DNA from: Archangium sp.
Lineage (GTDB): Bacteria; Myxococcota; Myxococcia; Myxococcales; Myxococcaceae
Length of the DNA stretch: 16,784 nucleotides
Reading direction: 5' to 3'
Assembly (NCBI GenBank): GCA_016793585.1
Contig: JAEUJR010000313.1
Span: forward strand, 1 to 16,784
Part shown: positions 1 to 7,960 of the stretch, one piece after another
Layout: each line of letters begins with the position of its first letter
Numbering within the stretch: the first letter of the stretch is position 1
Program-made: the position numbers and the translations under genes
Notes under the pieces: model-generated
Database searches by the model: none
Told to the model about the DNA's origin: nothing
The model's input: only the letters and a program-made list of their open reading frames with translations

Positions 1-700
1 AGCGCAGGTGCCGCGACCACGGAGGCCAAGTTCGACGAGAGCTGCGACGAGGCCGCCGTCGACAGGTCCGACGACGACACGATGAGCGCAGGTTCCGCGA
101 CCACCGACGCCGCCGAACTCCACGACAGCTGTGGCGAGCCCTCCGGCAGGTCCGACGACACGGTGAGCGCAGGTGCCGCGACCACGGAGGCCAAGTTCGA
201 CGAGAGCTGCGACGAGGCCGCCGTCGACGACACGATGAGCGCAGGTTCCGCGACCACAGAGGAGCTCGACGAGAGCTGAAGAGAGGCCACCGGAGCCGCC
301 GTCGACAGGTCCGACGACGACGCGATGAGCGCAGGTTCCGCGACCACCGACGCCGCAGAACTCGACGAGGCCACCGGATCCGCCGTCGACAGGTCCGACG
401 ACGACACGATGAGCGCAGGTTCCGCGACCACCGACGCCGCAGAAATGGACGCGGCCACCGGCTCCGCTGTCGGCTGGTCCGACGACGCGATGAGCGCAGG
501 CTCCGCGACCATCGAGGCCGAGTTCGACGAGAGCCGCGACGAGGCCAACGGAGCCGCCGATGCGATGAGCGCAGGTTCCGCGACCACCGAGGCCGAACTC
601 GACGAGGTCACCGGATCCGCTGTCCGCAGGGCCGACGACGCGATGAGCGCAGGCTCTGCGACCGCCGAGGCCTCTGAACTCGACGAGAGCTGCGGCGAAG
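1..700 (-). repeat. In-frame degenerate tandem repeat array, units of 72-90 bp
   Basis: On the plus strand the landmark AGCGCAGG recurs at 1, 85, 166, 238, 328, 412, 493, 568 and 646. The spacings are 84, 81, 72, 90, 84, 81, 75 and 78 bp, all multiples of three. Read on the minus strand each unit encodes a variant of SSSSAASVVAEPALI(A/V)SSSDLSTADPVA. The VVAEPALI core is nearly invariant, while the Ser-rich flank varies in length. Length changes in whole codons indicate selection to keep the minus-strand frame. The array continues past the left edge. It is not a CRISPR: units abut each other and the intervening parts are related. Confidence 0.9.
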
Positions 701-1289
701 GGGTCGCCTCACCGGGTGTCGAGCGCTCCATCGGCTCCGCGAACGTCGCAGCACCGTCGAGCGCTCCGGCAGACGTCTCCGGGTCGCTCAGCCCGAGATC
801 TGCGAGCGAGGCGTTGAACGACGTCGGGTCACTCGCTGCAGGCGCTGCATCCGTCGACGGTTCTCCAGGAAACAAGTCGTCGAGCGACGCCACGAAGCCC
901 GTACTCACCACGATGGGAGCCGGCTTCGTCACCTCGAACGCGTCTGGCGTGATGGGTTCGAGCCCGCCGCTCAGGTTGACCGGAGCTCTGACGGCTCCCT
1001 CGAAGCCATCGACGAAGCCCGAGAAGGTGTCTGCGCGATACGCCGCGACGAGACTGCGTGGACCAGCGGGCGGCTGCTGAGCCGCTTTCGCAGGCGCAGG
1101 CTCGAAGGTGTCGACTGGGGTCGTCAGCGGCTTCGGTGTCGTCGGCTCGACTGGCGACGGCTCTTTCGTGTCAGCGCCACGCGCGAGGCGGGCGAGCTGG
1201 CGAACGAACCGACGCAGTGGATCCACGCCGAGAGTGTCGCCGAACTCGCCGCTGCTGTCGAAGCGCCAGATGCCGAGCACCACCAACAT
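1..1289 (-). CDS. Ser/Ala/Val/Pro-rich repeat protein, C-terminus beyond left edge
   Basis: Read on the minus strand, an ATG at 1289-1287 opens a frame with no stop through 429 codons to the window edge, so the C-terminus is missing. The protein starts MLVVLGIWRFDSSGEFGD. A non-repetitive part of about 195 residues, rich in Pro, Thr and Ala, is followed by about nine copies of an imperfect repeat with core VVAEPALI(A/V)SSSDLSTA. No domain is recognised. The second half is poor in charge and aromatic residues and is probably disordered or extended. The ATG overlaps by 1 bp (TGATG) the stop of the upstream lipoprotein gene, so the two are probably translationally coupled, and GAG lies 5 nt before the start. 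Third codon positions are GC-rich throughout. The opposite strand is also largely open here but contains stops and lacks a credible start context. Function unknown; a surface or scaffold role is only a guess. Confidence 0.82.
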   Translation of the reverse strand, partial: MLVVLGIWRFDSSGEFGDTLGVDPLRRFVRQLARLARGADTKEPSPVEPTTPKPLTTPVDTFEPAPAKAAQQPPAGPRSLVAAYRADTFSGFVDGFEGAVRAPVNLSGGLEPITPDAFEVTKPAPIVVSTGFVASLDDLFPGEPSTDAAPAASDPTSFNASLADLGLSDPETSAGALDGAATFAEPMERSTPGEATPSPQLSSSSEASAVAEPALIASSALRTADPVTSSSSASVVAEPALIASAAPLASSRLSSNSASMVAEPALIASSDQPTAEPVAASISAASVVAEPALIVSSSDLSTADPVASSSSAASVVAEPALIASSSDLSTAAPVASLQLSSSSSVVAEPALIVSSTAASSQLSSNLASVVAAPALTVSSDLPEGSPQLSWSSAASVVAEPALIVSSSDLSTAASSQLSSNLASVVAAPA

Positions 1290-2776
1290 CACGGCTCGTT
1301 CAGCAATCGTCTGGCCTCATCGAGCCGCTCGAAGGCCGGGTCTCCATCGACGATGCGCTCGAGCAACGCGACGACCTGCGCATGAGCCTCCTCCGCCTCC
1401 GCGCCCTTCAGAACCTCGGCCCTCGCCTGCTTCAGGGCCATCAACCGAAACAGCATCTCGGAGGTGGGCACGCTCTTCGACGGCAGGCGTGACAGTGCGG
1501 ACTCGGTTCGCGCGATGGCGGTGTCGAGGTCACGTCGCGCCAGGGCCACCTCGATGCCGACCAACTCCGCCATGCCTCTGCTCGTGTCGACCGCGGCCCG
1601 CTGATTCCTGAACTCGTTGAGGCAGCTCCTGTCGGCGACCTGACGAAGCGTCTCGAGGTTCTGTCCGAGATAGCCATCGAAGGCGGAGGCCGTCGAGTCG
1701 TGTTGCCATGACTCGACCTGTGAGACGACGCGGCGCTCGTTCTCGGCGCCCTCGAGGCTCGCCAGCAATCGCGTGAGCCGGCGATTCTCGCGAGCCAGCT
1801 TCAGCTCCAGCGGTGAGACGCCCTGGCCCGTCCGGCAGGCCTCGAGCGCGCGGCCGCGGGCTGCGTTCGCCCAGTCGACGATGGGAGCGGTGCCTGCCGC
1901 CCGGGTGAGGGCGGCCTCGGCCGAGGTCGCGTCTCGCGAGAAGTGCAACGCCATCGCCTCTGTGAGCGCGACCTCGGCGATTCCCGACTCGCGCACCTCG
2001 TCGGTGCGGAGCAACGCGACCGACCGCGCGAAGTCACCTGCGCGAAGGAGCGCGAGGCTCTGCTCGAACAGCGCGGTCGTCCGCACTGAAGGCAGCTTCG
2101 CCGCCCGCTCGTACCAAGCGGTCGCCGCGGCCCACTCTCGCCTCGCGTACGCCAGTCGGCCCAGCGCCAACAGGCTCTGCGCATGAACGACTTCGGCTCC
2201 AGTCTGGTTCTGGTCGACGCCCTCGGCCAGTCGACCGAACACCCCGAGCGCCCGCTCCCTCCCGGCCCCGCCTTCGAGGCGTTCGTCGGCGAGCGCGAGT
2301 CCCATCAGGTACTGCGCTCTCGCGAAGTCGATGCTGGTCGGAGGAATCTGCTCACAGAGCGCGACCACCTGCGACAGCAGACCGCGACGATAGGCGATGC
2401 GCGCGTTGAACCACGTGACGCGCTCGACCGCGAATGCCGATAGCCCGCCCAGCCCCTGCTCACGCGACAAACGCTCGAGCATCGAGGGAAAGTCGTCCTG
2501 GCGCTGCTCCTGAAGTCGGACGAGCGTCTCCAGTGCCGCCAGGCGTTGCGGGCCCGACGACTTCGCGACCCCCGAACCGTAGGTGAAGGCCAGCGTGAAC
2601 AAGCGGGCGCGCTGCAGGGCCACCACCATCTGCAGTTGCTGCTCTGGTGAATCACTGTGCTCGAGCCTCGAGATTTCTCTCGCCTCGTCCGCGAACACCG
2701 TCGCCACCTCGTGCCCGCTTCGGTGAGCACAGGCCCCGAGGAGGAGCAGCAGCCAAAAGCGTGAATGCGTGAGCAT
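1289..2776 (-). CDS. TPR-like outer-envelope lipoprotein
   Basis: The protein has 495 residues. It has a lipoprotein signal: basic/aromatic start, hydrophobic residues 7-13, and lipobox LGAC with Cys16. The residue after the Cys is Ala, so under the E. coli sorting rule it would go to the outer membrane. Residues about 120-300 are helical with TPR-like spacing, for example the ALGRLAYARREWAAATAWYE stretch near 204-223 followed by LFEQSLALLRAGDFARSVAL. TPR domains mediate protein-protein contacts; no catalytic motif is seen. The ATG at 2776 has GGAG upstream and lies 27 bp after the transporter gene stop. The stop overlaps the start of the repeat-protein gene by 1 bp. Codon use is looser than in the kinase genes (more TGT, AGA, CGA, TCA, CCA). 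A scaffold or assembly role for the coupled repeat protein is possible but unproven. Confidence 0.85.
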   Translation of the reverse strand: MLTHSRFWLLLLLGACAHRSGHEVATVFADEAREISRLEHSDSPEQQLQMVVALQRARLFTLAFTYGSGVAKSSGPQRLAALETLVRLQEQRQDDFPSMLERLSREQGLGGLSAFAVERVTWFNARIAYRRGLLSQVVALCEQIPPTSIDFARAQYLMGLALADERLEGGAGRERALGVFGRLAEGVDQNQTGAEVVHAQSLLALGRLAYARREWAAATAWYERAAKLPSVRTTALFEQSLALLRAGDFARSVALLRTDEVRESGIAEVALTEAMALHFSRDATSAEAALTRAAGTAPIVDWANAARGRALEACRTGQGVSPLELKLARENRRLTRLLASLEGAENERRVVSQVESWQHDSTASAFDGYLGQNLETLRQVADRSCLNEFRNQRAAVDTSRGMAELVGIEVALARRDLDTAIARTESALSRLPSKSVPTSEMLFRLMALKQARAEVLKGAEAEEAHAQVVALLERIVDGDPAFERLDEARRLLNEP

Positions 2777-2803
2777 GGCTCCTGACTCCGAGGCGCGAGC
2801 GCT

Positions 2804-3439
2804 TCAGACCGCCGGCGGAGGTGTCGGCTTGAACATCGGCCCCGACGCCGGGAACACCGCTCGCCCGGCCGCCGGGTTCACCAGCAGCGCGAACGAGATG
2901 TACAGCGCGATGACCATCAACACGATGGTCGCCACGCCCACCAGCGGGCCCGTGCCCGGCACCGCGAAGTGTTTGCCGATGCGCGCGAGGTACAGCACGT
3001 CGATGTCGACCAGGAAGAAGAAGAGCAGCTTCGAGAAGAAGCCGAACGCGTACGTCAGCACCACGAAGATGATGATGAACGTCACGTCGACGCTGAGCAT
3101 CACCGACGAGTCGACCCCGCGGCCCTGGCTCGCTTCGTCGAGCACGTACCAGTTGAAGACCCAGTTGAACGAGAACGTCGTCAGCAGCGTGCCGCCCAGC
3201 GTGTTCTTGTTCGCCAGCGACATGAGCCCCGCGAGGAACTGACAGCCCGCACCGAACAGCAGACAGAACCACGACGCCGTCTTCATCATCGTGACGATCT
3301 TCGCGGGCTCGCTCGGCAGCCAGCCGAACGCGATGGGCACCAGCGCCGCACACCCGATGGACAAGCCGAGCAGGCCGAGCGGCGTCGGCTCTCCGAACAT
3401 CGGCGGTGGGGCATTCGCTGCTGGTGCTGGGCCTGACAT
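2804..3439 (-). CDS. Acetate/succinate transporter of the GPR1/FUN34/YaaH (SatP, AceTr) family
   Basis: An integral inner-membrane protein of 211 residues, close to the roughly 190-210 usual for the bacterial family, with about six hydrophobic segments (near 22-41, 54-73, 83-99, 116-134, 137-155, 166-187). The N-terminal motif EPTPLGLLG (17-25) corresponds to the family signature NPAPLGL. The stretch GCQFLAGLMSLANKNTLGGT (65-84) lines up with the QIFAGLLEYKKGNTFG region of E. coli SatP, and NPAAGRAVFP near the C-terminus matches the family end NEQFGRTVLP. Known members move acetate, succinate or other small carboxylates with protons; the substrate here is inferred. I chose the ATG at 3439 because it has GGGAG about 7 nt upstream. 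The longer frame from 3586 would add 49 unrelated residues and overlap the kinase gene. It lies 83 bp after the kinase stop and 27 bp before the TPR lipoprotein. Confidence 0.9.
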   Translation of the reverse strand: MSGPAPAANAPPPMFGEPTPLGLLGLSIGCAALVPIAFGWLPSEPAKIVTMMKTASWFCLLFGAGCQFLAGLMSLANKNTLGGTLLTTFSFNWVFNWYVLDEASQGRGVDSSVMLSVDVTFIIIFVVLTYAFGFFSKLLFFFLVDIDVLYLARIGKHFAVPGTGPLVGVATIVLMVIALYISFALLVNPAAGRAVFPASGPMFKPTPPPAV

Positions 3440-3522
3440 GAAGACGCTCCCGGTGCTGGCGTTGAAAAACCGAGGCGCGCATATGGGAAAGTGGGCCGCG
3501 CAGCCAGCCCCGCCGGCGCTGA

Positions 3523-4776
<1,254 letters not shown>

Positions 4777-4943
4777 GGTCCCCGGGGCGTCAGTCAAGCA
4801 CCGAGCATTCGCGCCCGACAGTGCCGAACGGGCGAAGCTGATCATCGCCAGCGAGCCGTGGCTCGAGGCCACGAAGCAGGCCCTGCCCGCTCGTGATGGG
4901 CTAGGCTGGCGCGCCGCTTCAGCTCGTGTTTTGGGGGCACCCG
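4777..4943. promoter_or_regulatory. Divergent promoter region between kinase gene and TPR-PEGA/kinase operon
   Basis: These 167 bp separate two oppositely oriented starts and contain no supported gene. Promoters for both directions should lie here. It contains TGATCA and GGCGCGCC (4908-4915) palindromes, and a purine-rich GGGGG (4933-4937) that serves as ribosome binding site for the rightward gene. The leftward start has only a weak GGGG close to its ATG. Confidence 0.6.
4902..4907 (+). promoter_or_regulatory. Candidate -10 element TAGGCT for the rightward operon
   Basis: GCTAGGCT lies about 37 nt before the ATG at 4944, which would give a leader of about 30 nt. No convincing -35 hexamer is visible 17 nt upstream. 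A similar GCTAG sequence precedes the beta-helix pair at 13685-13690. Tentative: based on the motif alone. Confidence 0.25.
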
Positions 4944-5867
4944 ATGGCTCGTTGGTTCACGCTGTGTGCGCTGCTCGTTGCGATGGTCTCGTTCGCCGAC
5001 CCCACGGCCGTGGCTCGCGACGCCTTCATGAAGGGCCAGAGCCTGTACTCGGCCGGCAAATACAAAGACGCGCTGGCGAAGTTCGAGGAGTCCTTCGCCG
5101 CCAAGCCCCACCCGGCGACCGTCTTCAACATCGCCCGCTGCCAGGACCAGCTCGGCGACCTCGTGCGCGCGATGACGTCGTACAAGGAGTACCTTCGTCA
5201 GTCTCCGCAGGCGACCGACGCCGACGAGGTGGCCACGGCCATCGACTCCATCGAGCAGCGCCTGCAGAAGCAGGGCACGCAGCACCTGCTCGTCTACGCA
5301 GAGCCCGCCACCGCGCGGGTATCGGTCGATGGGAAAGACATCGGCACGTCGCCAGCCGCGGCCACCATCACGCCGGGGTCGCACAAGGTGACCATCGCGG
5401 CGCCCGGCTTCGACTCGTACGAGCGGGCGTTCGCCATGTCGGCCACGCGCTCCATGGAGCTCACCGTCTCGCTGCGCGCCTCGGCCGCGGTGGCCGTGAA
5501 GCCCGCCGACCCCGTCAAACCAGCCGACCCGGTGAAGCCGCCCGACGCGCGCGAAGCGCCCCTCACGCCGCCGCCGCCTCCGGCCCTCGTCGTCGACACG
5601 CCCACGCCGGCGCCCCGCAAGCGACTCTTCACCTGGGTCGCGGCCGGCACTGCAGGCGTCGCCGCGGGGCTCGGCCTCGCCTTCACCGCCGTCATGAAGG
5701 GCAACGAGACGCAGCTGAAGATGCTCGACCCGAACCGCACGCGTGACCAGGCGACCTCGCTGTACACCGGCGCCTACTCGATGGGCACGGCCGCCACCGT
5801 CTCGTTCATCACGGCCGGCGTCGCCGCAGTGGCCGCCGTGGTGCTCTTCTTCCTCGAGGGCGCGTGA
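4944..5867 (+). CDS. TPR and PEGA-domain membrane protein
   Basis: The protein has 307 residues. Residues 1-18 form a signal peptide or membrane anchor (MARWFTLCALLVAMVSFA). Residues 22-110 are TPR-like: AFMKGQSLYSAGKYKDALAK, then ATVFNIARCQDQLGDLVRAM and SYKEYLRQSP. Residues 115-178 are a PEGA domain (LLVYAEPATARVSVDGKDIG, later ITPGSHKVTIAAPGF). A Pro-rich linker with repeated VKPADP (185-228) precedes two hydrophobic segments at about 229-251 and 280-304. TPR and PEGA are therefore probably outside the cytoplasm, with a C-terminal membrane hairpin. PEGA domains are usual in envelope proteins and are thought to bind envelope or surface components. The ATG at 4944 is chosen over GTG 4926 because GGGGG lies 6 nt upstream of it. 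Its TGA overlaps the GTG of the next gene by 4 bp, which suggests coupled synthesis with that kinase. Confidence 0.9.
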   Translation: MARWFTLCALLVAMVSFADPTAVARDAFMKGQSLYSAGKYKDALAKFEESFAAKPHPATVFNIARCQDQLGDLVRAMTSYKEYLRQSPQATDADEVATAIDSIEQRLQKQGTQHLLVYAEPATARVSVDGKDIGTSPAAATITPGSHKVTIAAPGFDSYERAFAMSATRSMELTVSLRASAAVAVKPADPVKPADPVKPPDAREAPLTPPPPPALVVDTPTPAPRKRLFTWVAAGTAGVAAGLGLAFTAVMKGNETQLKMLDPNRTRDQATSLYTGAYSMGTAATVSFITAGVAAVAAVVLFFLEGA

Positions 5868-7957
5868 GCGACATTCCGTACGAGCTCGTCGTGCGGGAGG
5901 GGCCCGAGAAGGGCCAGCGCGTGCCCATTCCGTCGAACCGGTTCTCCATCGGCTCGGGTGAACACTGCGCGGTGCGCTTTCCGCCGAACATGGTGCGCGA
6001 GGTGCACGCGGCGGTGCGGCGCGACGAGGGCGGAGACTTCGAGGTCGAAGACCTGACGGGCGCGAGCCTGCTGTGGGTCGACGGCAAGGTGGTGACGAAG
6101 GCCTCGCTCGTGTCGGGGTCCATCATTCGGGTCGGCCGCGTCGAGATGATGCTGGTATCGATGGAGGACACGGCCGCCTCCGACCAGCTCGACTCGACCC
6201 AGCGCCGCCCGACGCCAATGCACCTCGCGTCGAACCCGCCCAACGGTGAAGGTGGGCTCGCCGCGTTGAAGGCCACGCCGCTGGGCCGGCCGCTCGACGC
6301 GCCCGCCGGCGCTCCACCCATCTCGTCGTCGCCTTCGGGCTCGGGCCGCTTCTCGGCGGGCGACACCATCGACAGCCGCTACCGCGTCACCGCGCGCATC
6401 GCCGCCGGCGGCATGGGTGAGGTGTACAAGGTCGAGCACATCGAGCTGGGCAAGGCGCTGGCGATGAAGGTGATGTTGCCGGGTCTCAACGCCGACCAGG
6501 AGTTCGTCAACCGCTTCAAGATCGAAGCCGTCGCCGCGAGCCGCATCGGCCACCCGAACATCGTCGACATCTCTGACTTCGGAAAAACGGCCGAGGGCCG
6601 CTTCTTCTTCGTCATGGAGTTCCTCGACGGCATGACGCTGTCGAGCCTGGTGCACCGGCAGGGGCAGCAGTCTCCGGGGCGCGCGGTCGCGTTGACGTTG
6701 CAGGTGGCGCGCGCGCTCGCAGCCGCGCACGAGCTGCACATCGTTCACCGCGACCTCAAGCCCGACAACGTGATGGTGCTGCAGCGCCCGGGCAACCCCG
6801 ACCTCGTGAAGGTGCTCGACTTCGGCGTCGCGCGCGTTCAGGTCGACAACGAGAGCATCGGGCAGACCGCCGCGGGCATCGTCGTCGGCACGCCGCAGTA
6901 CATGTCGCCCGAGCAGGCGAAGGCGATTCCCGTCGACACGCGCAGCGACATCTACTCGCTGGGCCTGATTCTTCACGAGCTGCTCACGGGCAAACCCGCC
7001 TTCACCGGAGAGACGCCGCCCATCGTGATGGTGAAGCAGGTGACGGAGCCGCCGCCGCCCCTGCCCGAGTGGATTCCCGAAGAGCTCGACGACCTCGTGT
7101 TCGCGATGCTCGAGAAGAACCCGGCCGACCGGCCGCAGGCGATGAAGGAGGTCGTCGAGACGCTCGACCGCCTCGCACGCACGCTCAAGACGAACGACTT
7201 TCAGGTGCCGGTGCAGGGCGGCCAGACGAAGGAGCGCACGCCGACGCCCGCGCCGCCGCGCTCGGGCAAACGCACCGCGCCGACGCCCGCCCGGGGGCCC
7301 ACCCCGACCCGCGCGCCGGTGCCGACGAGCGCTCCGCTGACGGTCGAGCCTGCGCCCACCATCGCGCGGGCCGAGCCGATCTCGTACGACGCCGAGGCCT
7401 CGCAGCCGGGCACGCCCGCGCCTTCGTCGAAAATGCCCCTCGTCATCGCCGGCGTGCTGGTGCTGGTGCTGCTCGTCGGTGGCGCCGTCATCTTCAGCAG
7501 CACCACCGTCGAGCCCACCGTCGAGGTGATTCAGGCCGAGCCTGTCGAGCCCGTGAAGCCGAAGCCCGTCGAGCCCGCGCCGCCAGCAGAGGTCGCGCTG
7601 CGCATCGAGTCGGTGCCACCCGGCGCCGAGGTGCAGGAGAACGGCATCGTGCTGGGCAACGCGCCGTACACGCTCAAACGCAAGCCGGGAGCGGTCGTCG
7701 AGGTGACGCTCACCCTCGCAGGCTTCGAGCCGGCCCAGCGCAAGGTGATGGTGTCGGCCGACGTGCCCTCGGTGTCGGTGAAGCTCGAGCCGATGAAGAA
7801 GAAGGTCGAGCCGAAGCTCGAGCCCCGGCCCGAGAAGAAGCCCGGCGAGCTGAAGGCCGCTCCCGACTTCGGAGACCCGACCCCGCCGCCGCCCGCGAAG
7901 ACCGAGTCGAAGCCGAAGCCCGCGACGCCGAAGCTTCAAGACAACCCCTTCAAGTAA
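5864..7957 (+). CDS. FHA-like / Ser/Thr kinase / transmembrane / PEGA fusion protein
   Basis: A protein of 697 residues with four parts. Residues 7-98 look like an FHA fold (FSIGSGEHCAVRF, HAAV, FEVEDL, VDGKVV), but the usual phosphothreonine-contacting GR, S-x-x-H and N-G residues are not conserved. Residues 172-438 are a complete kinase: AAGGMGEVY loop (180-188), Lys202, Glu221, HRDLKPDN (295-302, Asp297), DFG (319-321) and GTPQYMSPE (342-350). A Pro/Thr-rich linker (about 440-520) precedes one membrane helix (524-545). The outside part carries Glu-Pro/Lys-Pro repeats and a PEGA domain (576-642, LRIESVPPGAEVQENG), then a Lys/Pro-rich tail. The start is GTG within GTGA, overlapping the upstream stop, with GAGG just before it. 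Likely role: a sensor kinase that detects an envelope state through PEGA and phosphorylates cytoplasmic targets; targets and ligand are not visible. Confidence 0.96.
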   Translation: MSDIPYELVVREGPEKGQRVPIPSNRFSIGSGEHCAVRFPPNMVREVHAAVRRDEGGDFEVEDLTGASLLWVDGKVVTKASLVSGSIIRVGRVEMMLVSMEDTAASDQLDSTQRRPTPMHLASNPPNGEGGLAALKATPLGRPLDAPAGAPPISSSPSGSGRFSAGDTIDSRYRVTARIAAGGMGEVYKVEHIELGKALAMKVMLPGLNADQEFVNRFKIEAVAASRIGHPNIVDISDFGKTAEGRFFFVMEFLDGMTLSSLVHRQGQQSPGRAVALTLQVARALAAAHELHIVHRDLKPDNVMVLQRPGNPDLVKVLDFGVARVQVDNESIGQTAAGIVVGTPQYMSPEQAKAIPVDTRSDIYSLGLILHELLTGKPAFTGETPPIVMVKQVTEPPPPLPEWIPEELDDLVFAMLEKNPADRPQAMKEVVETLDRLARTLKTNDFQVPVQGGQTKERTPTPAPPRSGKRTAPTPARGPTPTRAPVPTSAPLTVEPAPTIARAEPISYDAEASQPGTPAPSSKMPLVIAGVLVLVLLVGGAVIFSSTTVEPTVEVIQAEPVEPVKPKPVEPAPPAEVALRIESVPPGAEVQENGIVLGNAPYTLKRKPGAVVEVTLTLAGFEPAQRKVMVSADVPSVSVKLEPMKKKVEPKLEPRPEKKPGELKAAPDFGDPTPPPPAKTESKPKPATPKLQDNPFK

Positions 7958-7960
7958 GCC

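Noticed and set aside
1..700. CRISPR-like or satellite array
   Set aside because: Units vary from 72 to 90 bp in steps of three, have no unique spacers, and are translated in frame.
82..1080. Plus-strand frames encoding MSAGSATTDAAELDE-type repeats
   Set aside because: Interrupted by a stop near 279, with no ribosome binding site and no partner gene. The minus frame is continuous, coupled to its upstream gene and shares the same third positions, so the plus frames are its mirror.
3440..3522. Terminator or separate promoter between the kinase and the transporter
   Set aside because: There is only a short wobble-containing GC stem (GCCGGC/GCTGGC) and a distant TTTTT on the coding strand; neither forms a convincing signal.
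4777..4872. N-terminal extension of the first kinase from GTG 4872
   Set aside because: It adds 32 non-kinase residues and would consume most of the divergent promoter region.
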